From Ornithodoros turicata (Eukaryota > Arthropoda > Arachnida > Ixodida > Argasidae), in contig NW_026999299.1 of NCBI RefSeq assembly GCF_037126465.1, positions 124,001 through 188,000 of the forward strand: a stretch of 64,000 nucleotides of DNA, in the 5' to 3' direction. A model generated the notes under the pieces. The model saw nothing but the letters and a program-made list of their open reading frames with translations, searched no databases and had not been told where the DNA came from. Position 1 is the stretch's first letter. Each line of letters starts with the position of its first letter. This document shows positions 46,441 through 58,812 of the stretch, piece by piece. Position numbers and translations under genes: made by a program.

Positions 46441-46599
46441 ATTATTACGTAAAGAACCGATGCCAGCAACCTCTCTCAAGGCTCTCTTTTGTACAGCTTG
46501 CATTTCATTTATATTTCCGGTAATAGTTGTACCACAACTTGTTTTTCTGGTAAGATATAACGATATCTGCTTAATATTCCGTTTACACCAGCTCGTTGC

Positions 46600-46865
46600 T
46601 TTGTAGTGTATATTACACTACAAAGTATTTTACATCAAATCTACAACATGCTACCACTATCACTGCCACTACAAAGCAAGCGATGGGACTCAAAACGTTA
46701 ATTTATATACATATTACACACTTTGTTTACGTTTATAATTAATTAAGCTTTAATTAATGAACCAAATCAATCTAATTACATTATTTTATTAATTGATTAA
46801 ACTAATATAGTTAGATTAATTAGTTTAATATGTTAATTAATTTACTTGATTAATAACGTTTAGTT
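46600..46865. repeat. AT-rich palindromes
   Basis: A 27-nt near-palindrome (CTTTGTAGTG...CACTACAAAG) at about 46601-46627 is followed by TTAATTAA-rich sequence at 46735-46865. No gene. Confidence 0.6.
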
Positions 46866-47460
46866 TTGTTTTTTGCACGCAGCACTCCGAGTGGTATTCT
46901 CACTTGATTGCCATTTATTAGGCGCACATAATCGCGGACAATGTAATGTTCTCGAAGTGGAGCTCGCACACGGCGCAGTTCAAGCGGCTTTCCAAGAGCT
47001 TCTTACGTTCTTCATCTTTAGGCGCGCTTTATAGCAAGACTTTCCTTTCGGCGCTTACACCTGAGTAGAGTGACCTAGGATCACTCTAACCAGAGTATCC
47101 AGAGCGATAACCTGGAGCATGACAATGACGATTCCTGCCCCTCGGCATGATGAAAGCTATATGAAAACATCAGGCCCTTCATCAGGCTACAGCAACCGCA
47201 CAAACACGCATGTAAGCAACTTTCTTGGTATCAGCCACGACGAAAAACACGTGCTCCCAATGCGGATCGCTGGGCAACTCCCCAAGCCATATCTATCGCA
47301 GCGCCCCCACACTACGCGCTTCACCGGAATGCATGGGGGTGAGCCAGCGGGTCGGCTCCCTCTCCCTCTTCTAGTACGCTCTAACGTTTGTCTCCTTGTT
47401 TTAACCGCCCTTCGTCCCGTCTGAGTGCTGCATTGTAGCGACACGCACTTTTGCTCGCAT
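46866..47460. other. Unassigned
   Basis: No gene recognised. A 101-codon frame at 47119-47424 shows no domain features. Confidence 0.35.
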
Positions 47461-47464
47461 AGCG

Positions 47465-49078
47465 CTTCCGGTCAAGAGATCCAACGAGTCAAGAGATCCA
47501 TCGAGTCAGGAGATCCAACCGGTCACGTGACAGTCGAGTCAAAAGATCCAAAGCGTCAAGAGTTCCAACGAGTCAGGAGATCCATCGAGTCAGGAGATCC
47601 AACCGGTCACATGACAGGCGAGTCAAAAGATCCAAAGCGTCAAGAGTTCCAACCCGGCCAAGAGATCAAACGAGTCAAGAGATCCATCGAGTCAGGAGAT
47701 CCAACCGGTCACGTGACAGGCGAGTCAAGAGATCCAACCAGTCAAAGCGTCATACTGGTCAGCATTCCCGACAAAAAAGAAAGTCTATCCCTTACCATGT
47801 TAATTGCAGAACGATTGCGCTGTACGTAGAATTAAGTTAGGAGGTAATATGCCCGGTAACAGTGCAGATTTTTCGGTGTTTTCTCTCTTGTTGCCACACA
47901 CGCACAAAAAAAGTAAGCGAGAAAGTCCTGAGGTTGTGCTGTAGGTTACGTCGGCGAGTCCCCCTTTTGCCTTTGCACGTTTATGTCCATTGCCCCTAGC
48001 GCCGTAACACGCTATGCCAGAACGGATGCTTGTTATCAAGAATATTGAGCTCAACTTACAAAGAATCGTAGGCCGCAGGGCTTAAAACTTATCCTTGTCG
48101 CGTTCTTTTCATTGGCCCCCACCTTATCACGTTATTCTATTTTTTTACTGACCGTGCGGGAAAATACTGTCTGACTGTGCTTTCCAATCAACATTGACGT
48201 GTCACGTTCATTGACCTCAACCCCAAAATGCAGGGTATACTGCTGAACTCAGAGTTGTCTTTGTACTTTTGTGTCCATTGGAGCAGCCGTCCCCACTTTA
48301 TGCCAGAACTGAAGTTTGTTACCGATAATAATGGGCCCAGCCGCAAAGTGCTTTGTCTTTGTCCTTTTGTGGACGGCGGGAAAAATGAAGGGAAAACTTG
48401 ATACATAACAAACACACACACACATAAACAGATGTTCGGGCATATGAAGCTATCTTTCGTACCCTGAGAGAGTCCATGATCAGACGGTTCCGCCATGTAG
48501 AACGTCTGTCCACAACATCGACTTGGCTCTTCGACTACGAGCCTGCTGGGATACGAGAAGTGTTTGAATAATCAACGTGTTTGAAACAGCAACCGGCCCA
48601 TCCAACGTGAGTGTACGTAGCCCACGCTAACTGTAGAAATAATCTCCAACACGAAGCGCTGTAAAAAAGAAAAAAAAAAGAAAAAATGACAGCACTGCTA
48701 TAACTTCTCTGTTACAAACAGGTTGATCTTACAATGCAACCACCTGTTTTTAACAGAAATGACATAAGAGAACTGTCGGCTTTTCTTGGACTGCGCTATG
48801 TGTTACAAAGTAAGTAAGCAAGTCAATAAAAATGAGATATTGATTTGCCACCTGCATTTGTATTCTATTTATACCGCACGTAAAACGAGTCCCTCGTATT
48901 TCGATACGAGTAATTTCTGCTTAGCGATGTTAGAGTTAACGACGTAACACAAAGGGGTCAGAAGATCCAAGCCTGGCGAACCCTCAGACGAGTCAAGAGA
49001 TCCAACCGGGTCATGAGGTCCAACGGGTCAAGAGATCCATCGGTGGATCTCTTGACCCGTTGGATCTCTTGACGTGGA
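47465..49078. mobile_element. Element with GAGTCAAGAGATCCAAC phrase blocks
   Basis: The left block (47465-47755) has about 16 variants of GAGTCAAGAGATCCAAC. The right block (48955-49078) has several more, then flips within itself: GGGTCAAGAGATCC is followed at once by GGATCTCTTGACCC. The interior (47760-48950) has no recognised gene; two diverged copies of a TATGCCAGAACNGA-containing segment lie at about 47950 and 48260. Confidence 0.55.
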
Positions 49079-49775
49079 ATCCTCGCATAGCTATAAGATA
49101 GAAAAATAAATTAACGAGGCACACGCTAATAAACTGTGACAAAGACACCTATTTCTGCTGTCAGATAATTATTGCATAATGCTAAATACACAATTGCATT
49201 GTCCCTGCGTGAAGAAAGCACAGAAAAAGGACACACAATTTATCTTAAGGCTTCGGCCCCACTCCTCTTGTGAAAACGGCCATGTTTGCAAAGAGATTGC
49301 GCCGCTTCTATTTGTCTGACGTTGGAAGTATTGATGTCGTAGGAAAGCATTTTTTCTATACAAATGTGCTACAGCGCCCTTTTGTTTATACATCGCCCAG
49401 CTGTTCTACTATAAAGCGAGGAACATGACCATATTCTCATTTTTCGCTCATCTTTGCCGAGGTTTTACGCGAAGAAAAAAGAAAATAACGCTATGTAGTT
49501 TTTTGCAGCGTTATGTCCTGGGATACACAAAGTGTGCCACAGCCCCGTATTATAGATATTGGACGTAGGTAATTTATAAACATTCCTAAGAAAACCTGAA
49601 AAATTTGATTTTTGAACTTGTCATTTCGGATTGTTCTAGTGGTTGTTTGAAAACAAAATCGGCGCTGAAGAGAGACAACTATGCATAGAACAAATCCTGA
49701 AATTTTCACCGTAATCGGAGTGTATCAAGGGAAGCCCGAATGCATAAAAGCTACCCACTCACCGCACAGCGAAAC
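49079..49775. other. Unassigned
   Basis: No gene or repeat recognised. Confidence 0.35.
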
Positions 49776-49779
49776 CGAA

Positions 49780-51033
49780 ACCGATGGGCTGTAGCAAGCG
49801 AGATTTACCGCGTAAGTTGGTAACCATGGTTTGTAAGTCCCAGCCTTCCCCGAGAGATGTCGCAGGCAAATACCGAAAGAAGACTTGGCCTTCGGGAGAG
49901 GAAAATGAATTGCGCTGCGCATGCGGTAGCAGTGACGTCACGTGTCGTTCTTTGCTGCCGCTGCCTTGCCGTCTGCTCGCTTCGCCTGCGCATGCGCTAG
50001 CAGACAGCGATTTTCTGGAGGATGTGGTCCGTGGTAATGGTGAAGCAAATTTGCTGAATATTCCGTTCAAGTTCCTCACTAGACGCCCGTCGATGTTCAC
50101 CAGGTGAGGGAACGTTTCAGTGACGCCTGCGAGTTGCTTGGTCGGTTGAAAAGATGAGGGCGTCTGTACAAAATTGTTCCGTGGGCCGCTTTGTTACTGC
50201 AGATATGCAACAAGTGCGAGTCCACTTTTTTCTAGGCACCACTCTCTCAGCTTAGACCACAGCAGCACCAAATGAATGTACCCAACTTCCGAGTGAATTA
50301 AGAAGCACGAGTGCAATTCTGAAACTGGTACACACATGCCATTCGCGCTCCATGCACTATTTTGGAGGTGTTGCAGCGTTGCACAAAACGGCAGTCTGGT
50401 GCGTAATGTACACCCATACTGTCGAGTCCGACTAATTTTGAAAGAAGGAAATCACAGTGTTCCAGACTCAGAACGTCAGTTCCTATCATCTTCGACTCAT
50501 TCGGGTGGCGTGTTCGGACTATCCAATTGAATCACCTGTTCTATGTCAGCACAGAAGTCGGTAAGTATGTAACAAATATCGTAGTTCCGACAGTTCTCGG
50601 TAATCTTTAGTTGTGTGTAATTATTCCTATTATTTTGTACTTGTGTTTTTACTCAGAATTCCCATGCTGTATTCTTAACTGGGAACAACAAAATAAAACA
50701 CGTGAGATTTTATTATTACTGATTTCATATCTTCATGCACGGAGAGAAGAAATGCAGGAGGCAGCCAAGAGCCATTTTACAAAGGGCACAGGAGCAAAAA
50801 TATTGAAAGGTGGGTGTTTAAAGTGTTATTATATTTGTAACTGATCGGGTGCTCTTACAGAGAAGAACGTCAAAGGAGAAAGGTCCATAAAATCACAAGG
50901 TTCCGTCACGCGTGGAGACACCTGCATTGATGACTCGTCTGCAACGTTCCAGACTGACAATGTTGTAGGACATAACGGGACGTGTGCTCCGGGGCCTCCC
51001 ACAATCTCGGTCATGCTCAGGGCCAACAATTAA
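49780..51033 (+). other. Inverted duplication arm L: gene-like, with CpG promoter and splice signals
   Basis: Homologous to 54602-55720 in reverse. The left part has two NRF1-type palindromes (TGCGCATGCG at 49916, TGCGCATGCGC at 49987) and a CRE (TGACGTCA at 49933). Donor-like sites follow at 50104 and 50561, an acceptor (TTTTTACTCAG) ends at 50656, and an exon-like stretch ends at 50809. A final segment, 50861-51033, joins in phase, giving HARREEMQEAAKSHFTKG... then a 56-residue open end (RGDTCIDDSSATFQTDN). One inner donor present in arm R is CG here and an acceptor is altered, so this copy may be damaged. I could not assemble a convincing full protein or name a family. Confidence 0.35.
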
Positions 51034-51940
51034 GGCATAACATTATAAAATTTCCTAAGATTCTTTAAGGAGTGGCATGCAGTTCAGAATTTGTATCACT
51101 ACAACTCCACCACGTGTATAGCCTGAGACAAAAGTTCACGGCGCTGGTACTTTTCTTCATCGGAGCAGTCCCTGCAAACTACCAGCAAAAGATCAAATAA
51201 GAAACTTGTGACTATCTATCTCTCAGTGTATGTATCCGCTCTTGTTTGTTGCTAGGATGTCACTCCAATGGAGAAGTGTGACACCATGGTGTTCTGTAAA
51301 CTTTTGTCCCAAGCTGTACATTGTACAATCCCATCAGCAAACAAACACTGCTCGGTAAGGTCAGAGCTCCAATTTGGGATTTTCTGACCTATTTCTTCCC
51401 AGAAGGCTGCTCTCACAAAAGGGCTTAAGAAAGTAATTTGGGTGACCTCCGAGACAAGTGTAGGGCTTGAAAAAATGTCTAGTTCAACTTTGAAGGCAGT
51501 AGGTTCACGACATGATCTAAGCTTCCTCGGCCTGTTACAGCTCGTTTCTGTGCACATCATCTTCAAGGTGCATATCCTGTGCCATGCAGACAGGGGAGTG
51601 GTTACATGAACTATCATTCATCGAGCATTTGTGCGGAGATTGTTGAAAGAATCAGTCAAACAGCCTTTGAGATTTTTATTGTTATTCCATGACAGTGTAC
51701 ACTGATTACTAGGGCAAGCCCTGTTGAACAGTCAAAGACATAGTCAATGCAAGTGTCTACACAGTTTGAGAGGAACAGAAATACGCCAAGAACACATGTC
51801 AAGTATAAGAAACAAATAGCAAAGATATTGCACAGCAGAGACATGCAAACAATAAAAAGTAATTGCATGTCACCCTACGTATAAGTCCTGTTTGTTCGCG
51901 TTTTTGAAGGATGCAAGATTATTGTTGCCACAAATGTGTA
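51034..51940. other. Unassigned, with a short dispersed repeat
   Basis: A GGGACAAAAGTTTACAGAAC segment followed by CCATGGTGTCACACTTCTCC (minus, about 51258-51313) recurs on the plus strand at about 53527-53580 and more distantly at 51128. A 121-codon minus-strand frame (51252-51617) overlaps it and shows no domain. Confidence 0.35.
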
Positions 51941-51943
51941 GAG

Positions 51944-52380
51944 CTGTGTTTCTCAAGCTGCGGGTCATGACCCCCCAAATGAGCCTTGACTGATTATCAG
52001 CGATGAAAGATGAAAGTCACTGAAAAGATTAGCCAGTCATGGTTATCAGCCTTCTTATTCGGTGTCATAGAGGGTCCGAGTAGACATGCGATATGCCTTG
52101 CTTGCATAGCTTGATATGGCTTGAGTTACACAGACCAACGTATTGATTTGGTTGTACCAAGAAAGCAAATACATCCTGAAAATTAAATCAATCCTTGTTA
52201 AAAAAACATTAATAAGCATTTTTGGTAGCTCTCTCTGTGGTTGATGTCTTTTAAATACATTACAATATACACATATCTGCGTCATTGAAAAAAAAAAGTA
52301 AATTTTTCGGAAAGTGGGGGGTCATGGCGGTTTGGTGGTGCTCAAAGGGGTCACATACTGGAAAAGTTTGAGAAACACTG
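51944..52380. mobile_element. hAT/Charlie-like MITE
   Basis: Left end CTGTGTTTCTCAAGC, right end complement CAGTGTTTCTCAAACTTTTC; both are followed inward by CATGACCCCCC. The ends match the hAT-type CAGTGTTTCTCAA signature. The flanks GTGTAGAG and CCATAGAG agree at 5 of 8 positions, consistent with an aged 8-bp duplication. No transposase. The piece at about 52005-52040 matches the intronic insertion of peptide gene copy B. Confidence 0.75.
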
Positions 52381-53780
52381 CCATAGAGGGATGTCGTTCC
52401 AAATTTAACTACCCAAGGACGAAAGGAAGAATGGACCGAAATTAGTGTGGTAAGTAGGAAACCAGAATTAATTATGCTCATGCCTGAGAGAAGGGTGTGG
52501 TATAATTGTGCATTGCTAACTGAAGTTCACTAGAAGGTATGTAAAATAGCTGGTACATAACCTGAGCTACTTTATACTTCACAAATTGGTATATATTGAG
52601 CATGCGGAAAAGGGGAAAGCAAATGAGACAGACTCATCAGGATCTAAAAAAAGAATCTGCAGTGCCCGCTTCTGGGTCAGGAGAACGGGTTGATATGTGA
52701 GGCCATAAGTGATATGCGAGTGGATAAGGGCGTAGCGCACACAGAGATTTATTCAGACCCCCCTACACCCCCTAACTTTTCCACCAGTGCATGCCCTACA
52801 GGGGGTGCCCTTGTCATTTCAGCATTAGACACATGTCGGTTAAGCTGTAACGACGTAACTACAATAATGACCCCCCCCCCCATTTTTTCCAACATCCGTC
52901 CATGCTCGTGATTCTGGATAAACGACAGCACACAGAACGTTAACAGCATCTGAGCTTAGCAAGCGTGAAGACACCAAGCGTAGTTCTGCTTTTAACAAAA
53001 TGAATATGATGTTGCGACCCGATATTTTCATGGAGCACAATGCCCCGAAACCATGCGGATCATACCCGAATGAGCTCATATGGCCCCAGCCTAAGAACAT
53101 TGTTAGCGAGGTTAAGGGGTTTTGGGATATCATGAAAACGGGGTTATTGTTAAGACCGATTCATGGATACAAGCCTGGTAATACTCTCCTATCAGTTGGA
53201 CATGGCACAAGGCATGAGCCATGTTAATAAACTGTTTCTGATGTTTTGCAATTTGGAAAATGGTATGCGCACTGAATGACTCATTGTTTCATGCCCAACC
53301 AGAGGCATAAAGCTCAATGCATGTTCAAAGCATTAATGGACTGTCATTTGTTGCTACACGACAATGTGTGAAGGTCTTTAAACATGAATTCAACCGAAAT
53401 ACTATGACTGCGTGTGCTTCCTGCTGTTTGGTAGGCTCTTAGAATCTGGTTGCAAAGCTGCTTCTCAAAACTGCCTTACTGCGATTTCTTTCTTCACACT
53501 GTCTGTGCATCAATATTTGTACAGCTTGGGACAAAAGTCTACGAAACACCAAGGTGTCACATTTCTTCATTGGAGCGCCACCCTAGGAGCAAACAGAAGC
53601 AGGCACACACACTTAGATGTGCATGGAACAGCCAGTCACCCGTTCCTTGTTCAATATCCTCCTGCTAGCCAACAGAGGGCTGCTCCGATGAAGTGCAAGC
53701 CAATAGGCTCATTGATATGGTGTTCAACTGTAATTCACGTTGTATTTTGGAACGATGTGTTGTTGTCCTTGAGGTGTTGA
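52381..53780. other. Unassigned
   Basis: No gene recognised. Open frames of 72-122 codons (for example 53412-53780) are not supported by domains or splice context. Confidence 0.35.
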
Positions 53781-53781
53781 G

Positions 53782-53861
53782 AAATTGGAGCTGTAAGGAC
53801 AAGGGACCAGTCCTGTGTATGTGTGTTCTTTATGTCCCTTGTCCTTACAGCTCTAATTTCT
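53782..53861. repeat. Long hairpin (27-bp stem)
   Basis: GAGCTGTAAGGACAAGGGAC and its complement GTCCCTTGTCCTTACAGCTC are separated by a short TGTGTGTTC-containing loop. Probably a small dispersed element. Confidence 0.75.
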
Positions 53862-54119
53862 TCATATTAGCTATGTACCAACAGGCTCACTCTGCCATTC
53901 TAATTAGTTTATGTTTGATTCTGTGTGTTGATGTCTCTCCAGTACTGAGTGACCTGCAATGTACTAGACAACTGCCCCTGTGATGGCACCCATGACTGAT
54001 GGTATAGTTTTCTTAAACTGCAACAGATGCTTTTTACCAAAATGTATTTAGTGCCAGTACACAACTGTCTCATAGAGTGGCCCACCTGTGGTGCCATGTA
54101 TAGGATCTATGCACACTTT

Positions 54120-54180
54120 TCTTGGTGCCCAAATGCCTTATTTGCCTATATGCCTTATATGCCTGTTTTTGCCTGTCTCG
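54120..54180. repeat. TGCCTTATATGCC phrase block
   Basis: Five or six variants of TGCCTTATATGCC. No partner block was seen nearby. Confidence 0.55.
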
Positions 54181-54601
54181 AGAACTAGCAAGAAATCCTC
54201 AACAAGTCCTCCTCCTTGCAACAAGTCAGTATTTCGTCATTGAAAGAGAGTAGCATCACCCTTCTTGCCTTTGTGTGTGACGAAAAACACTGAACTGCTT
54301 GTTTGGGCTCTGACCAACAAGGCAACTCTTTCCTCTCACTGTAATATATATTATAGTACTTCATGGCGGTATCCAAGCACTGCCTTGTAGTGAGGTGAAC
54401 TCAATCCTTTGCAATGTGCCATCCAGCACACCTCGAATACTGAGCTGCATAGAAGGCCGAGTGCTACACAGTCACGTAGTTTCCTAATATAAACAGATAC
54501 TTCAAAAAAAAATACAGTACAACAAGAAAAAAAAGACATTCCAGTTAGTGTTTGACAGGGTCCTGCACGGGCTGCCTGTATTGAATCTTCCTCTGTTTTT
54601 G

Positions 54602-55720
54602 TCAGTGGGGTGTGGCACAGCCCAAGTCACATGCATAATAGCAAGCTTGGAAGACAAATGAGACCTTGCCAGTTTGGAATGTTGCAGACACATCAGCAAG
54701 GCAGGTGTCCCCACGCATGACGGAACCTCGTGATTCTATGGAACATTTCCTTTGATGTGTCCTCTCTGTAAAAGCACCTGATCAGTCACAAATATAATAA
54801 CACTTTAAACTTCCACCTTTCAATCTTTTTGCCCCTATGCCTTTAGTAAAATGACTCTTGGCTGCCTTCTGCATTTCTTCTCTCCATGCCTAAGAATATG
54901 AACTCAGCAAAAATAAGCAATGTCCCCAGTTTTAAAACAACTGGCATGTTTTGTAATTTCGTTGCCCCAGTTAAAAATGCAGCATGAGAGTTCTGAGTAA
55001 AAACACCAGAACAAAATAATAGGAATAATTAAGCACAACTTAAGATTATCGGAACCACGATATTTCTTACACATTTACCGGCTCCGGTGTTGAGATGGAA
55101 CTGGTGATACAATTATAGTCCGAACAACTATAGTCCGAACACACCACACGATGGGTGTACATTACACACCAGACTGCCGGTTTATGCCACTGCCTCAATT
55201 TTTGGAACACCTGCAAAATAAGTGCATTGAACGCGAATGGCATGCGTGTATTAGTGTAACAGAGCATGAAACATACTTACCTGCTTCTGAATTGTACATT
55301 CACCTGGTGCTGCTGTTGCCTGGGCTGAGAAAAAGTGGACTTTCATTTATTGCAATCTGCAGTAACAGAGCAGCCCATGGAGCAATTTTGTTCAAACGCC
55401 CTCACCTTTGAACCGAACATGCTACTCGCAGGTGTTACTGAAACGTTCCCTCACCTGGTGAACATCGACGGACATCCAGCGAGGAGCTTAAACGAAATAA
55501 TGCAGCAAAGCTGCTTCTCTGGCTTCACGTCCCTACCCCTACCACCCTACCATACAAATCCATCCTCAAGCAAACCGCTGTCTCATAAGGCATGCGCACG
55601 AGAAACGAGCAGACGACAACGCGGCGGCAAAGAGCGACACGTGACCAACGTGGCGTCCATGCTGGCGCATGCGTCGTGCAATTCATGTTCCTCTCGCGAA
55701 AGCCAAGTCTCCTATGCGCG
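54602..55720 (-). other. Inverted duplication arm R: gene-like, with splice signals
   Basis: The counterpart of 49780-51033, transcribed leftward if real, so the two copies are tail to tail. A donor after MFT-encoding ATGTTCACCAG (at 55454) is conserved with arm L. An acceptor TTTTTCTCAG, a 44-nt exon-like piece and donor GTAAGTATG follow; the last two are degraded in arm L. The final segment 54602-54765 joins in phase and stays open (SIESRGSVMRGDTC...), ending differently from arm L. Joining all pieces from the first ATG meets a stop, so either the start lies in a later exon or the locus is non-coding. Confidence 0.35.
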
Positions 55721-56055
55721 ATCCAGCCTTTATACATAGAGATCAGTGGGTTCGACAGCCTGCCTGTAACGATAGTTCGCGCGCAGAACATCTACGTTGT
55801 TGTTGTTGACTAGCAGTGTCGAGTGTACAAGAGAGAGAGAGAGAAATACATGATGACGATGATATGGGGATGACAAGCAACATGTTCAGGCTGAAGATTC
55901 CAATCACTAATATCGTTAGGAAAGAATTATTTCAGAAAGGAAGTGATATTACAATGGGGAAGCTTAATCACATGGAACGTCGTTCAGACGAGATGAAATG
56001 TAGTTAAAAAGCGATAGAACTTGCGTCGTCTGTTTTGTCTGTCTGTGTCCCCTGC
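55721..56055. other. Unassigned
   Basis: No gene recognised; a short (GA)n run lies at about 55830-55844. Confidence 0.35.
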
Positions 56056-56057
56056 AC

Positions 56058-57985
56058 CAGAGAGTCGAACCGAAACATTTAACGGTCCGGTTCGGGTTTA
56101 GGTTCGGCGATAAGGGTTCGGTTCCGGTTCAGCTCCAGAAAGCAATTATAATGGTTCAAACCGGTTCTTTCCAAACGGTTCGGTTCCCGAACCGGTTCAG
56201 GGGTGACGGGTGCGAATGAAGCACAACAGGCAGGTTAAAACAAGCTTCCGTGTGTGTGTTACGGTGCCTGGAGTGGGCAGGAAAGCGTCAGTAGTCGTTC
56301 AGGATTTTGAAAGAGTTTGTGCGATATAAAAGACAAGATTAGTAGCGGTTACAAGAGGAGCATAGCCATGAATTACTCGTTTGGGTTGACTTTACCCGCA
56401 CGTAGCTCATGTCGGGGAGGTTAACTCACCCACTGGATTGTTCGCGGAATCTCACCAGGAATAACAGTCAACCAAGCCTCCTACCTTGGCCTAAGTCATT
56501 TAAGTCATTGAAATTATTCGTTACCAGTCAGAACCGCGATTACATGTTAATCAGATAACGACGCTTCATGGTATGTAATTGGATTGGAATGGTGCGATCC
56601 TGAGCTCCGGGACATTACGTGTACTAAAGGGCACCTTATTGTATCAGCATTGACCACCGCCGTGCTCGGCGTTAGAGTGAAGTGTCTGTGGAACAAAGAC
56701 AAAGCAAGTGCAAACAGACAGTTCGACTCATTTTAGACCCACCGGTGATTTTTAGATACTGTGTCAGTATGGTCGTTTTTGCTTCTTTTATTTTAAATCC
56801 ACAAAGAAAGCAAACTTGGCATGTTCTTTTCATTCGGACCAGCATGAGTGTGGCCGGTGCTTTACTTTCTAGTACCCTAGGCACGCCCGGGCAAACTTAA
56901 TAAACGAAATGACAGTAACTTCACCTCCTGACCAACCATCATCCCGAATGACACCGTTTTTTCAACGCGCCCCTGCTTTCAACAAACCAGGAGAGAACCA
57001 CCCCACACAAGATGATAGTTGGTGAGGAGGTAAACTTACCGGCATTCCGTTTCATTAAGTTTGCAGTGTGGCTAGCGTATAAGGGGCTTATGTAAGATCA
57101 CACGCGCACACGTTGGGAATTATGCTGCAGCGTTGTACACACGAATACGTGCTAGAGCTGAGCTCAGATAGTTTGCTTTCGCAATGCACTACGTACAAGC
57201 GAACAGAAGAAGAAAAAAGAAAAACGAAGGGAAGAATATTTGAATGACCGAAGGTCGCACAGACGACGACATATACGTCGGTTGGTCCCCGTATTTGCAT
57301 TTACCAGGATGCCTGCGATACCGGTAGAAATGATCTCGAAGACATAGCGCTGTCAAAGAAAAACTGACAGGTTTGTGTTGCAAACGGACTGATCCTGAAG
57401 TGCAGTGCCTGTTTCTGACGCAAACGTCATAGGAGAGTGTCAGTTTCCCATTGACTGTGCAATGTACCAGCGATCATTTCTGCTGCTAGGGTGGACACCC
57501 TGTGTATAGCTGACTCTGATTAGTATATTGTTATAATATGTCACTTATTGACTACTATCCAAAACTGGCCCTCATTTCCTGTTGATCCCTAATTCTTATA
57601 TATATATTTATATGTATGTCTTAGACGTTAGTAGTCCTAGCAGTTTTAAGTTACTACCTGTTGCTATTTCGTGACTCGAGAAGACCCAGATCATTGTTGG
57701 GAGGGCACGACTTTTTCGGCAAGCAAGAGGATGTCTACGAAGCTAATAAATGAAGAAAAAATACGAAAAATAGTTTTTGTGTTCATGCACAACATCCAAA
57801 GTTTCGCACTTAATTCCGTGTGAACCGTTATTTGAACCGGAAACCGGTATTTTTTTACCGGTTTAGTTCCGGTTCAGCTCCAAGATGGCGTCGACTCTTT
57901 CGGTTCGGTTCAGTTCCGGTTCGGCCAAAAATAACGGTTAATAACGGTTTTCGGTTCGGGTTCGGTTCGACTCTCTGCCCTGCAC
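56058..57985. mobile_element. Foldback-like element with GGTTCGGTTCCGG phrase ends
   Basis: The left end (GAGAGTCGAACCGAA) and right end (TTCGGTTCGACTCTC) are inverted copies. Inward of each lies a block of degenerate GGTTCGGTTCCGGTT phrases (56070-56205 and 57822-57970), both containing GGTTCCGGTTCAGCTCCA-like sequence. The interior has a nested hairpin MITE and no recognised transposase. Confidence 0.7.
56891..57064. mobile_element. 174-bp hairpin MITE
   Basis: Inverted ends GCAAACTTAAT and ATTAAGTTTGC. The arms share CACCTCCTGACCAACCATCA-like sequence in opposite orientation. No coding capacity. Nested in the phrase-ended element. Confidence 0.8.
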
Positions 57986-58004
57986 TGGAGTTTTATCGCT
58001 TTTA

Positions 58005-58305
58005 GAAATCTAGTTAGCAGGGACTAGGAGTCGATCGCCAGCGTTTGTGTCGTGACACATTTTATGGAAGAGACACCGCCTGGCTATCAACCGTCTTGAC
58101 TTGAAGATCAACGTCGAGGTTTTTCTTTATACGTGAAACACTCGCGTCTCTGGAATAGTTAGATGTAATGAAGCACATTTTGAACTGACTCTAATGCTTG
58201 AATTAAGTACTCTTGATGGGGATCCCATATGGCCGATGCGTATTCGAGTTTGGGCAGCACGAATGCACGATATGAAAGCAGCTATGACAGTGATGTGGTG
58301 GGAGC
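58005..58305 (-). pseudogene. LINE reverse-transcriptase C-terminal fragment
   Basis: The minus strand reads YRAFVLPKLEYASAIWDPHQ, then a decayed C-terminal segment with stops. This is the same thumb-side region as the fragments at 23.1 and 36.3 kb. It is truncated and dead. Confidence 0.7.
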
Positions 58306-58354
58306 ACAAGATGGCTGCGAAAATTTAATTTGGTAACTCTAAACATAAATCTAA

Positions 58355-58812
58355 AAACAGCACGCCATCAATGGTCCCACATCGGTCCAAAATTGGCAGC
58401 CAATATAAGTTACGTTGGTCCAGTATATAGGCCGTGCAACAAAGGTCTGGTAATACGCCAATCAAAACTGCCAATATTGGTCCAATGTTGCAAGCCCGTG
58501 GTGAGCCAATGAAGAATACGAATGCCCTGTAGCTATAGTAACTGTCACTCTGGTCTAGTTTTAATTGGTTTGAATGGAAGCACGACAACGGGAAGGCATC
58601 ACAGTACAATACATTCTTTTTTTCTCTTTTGTCTTTTCTCTTATATTTACCTGGGAAGGTACTGAAACACTGCCATGGGTAGCACAGTGGTGAGAGTAGG
58701 ATAAGCCAAGATAACACCACTTATTGCTCTTCATTGGCTTGATTGGCCCTCATTAGGCTCACTAGAACCGAGACAGTGCCAATATTGGACCAATATTGTG
58801 CGCTGCTCGGGT
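58355..58812. mobile_element. MITE with CCAATATTGGTCC phrase ends
   Basis: Left AGCACGCCATCAATGGTCCC and, reversed, right AGCGCACAATATTGGTCCAA are related. Several variants of GCCAATATTGGTCCAA lie near each end. No coding capacity. Confidence 0.6.

Noticed and set aside
51252..51617. 121-codon minus-strand frame as a protein
   Set aside because: It overlaps a dispersed repeat found at least twice more nearby and shows no domain or splice context.
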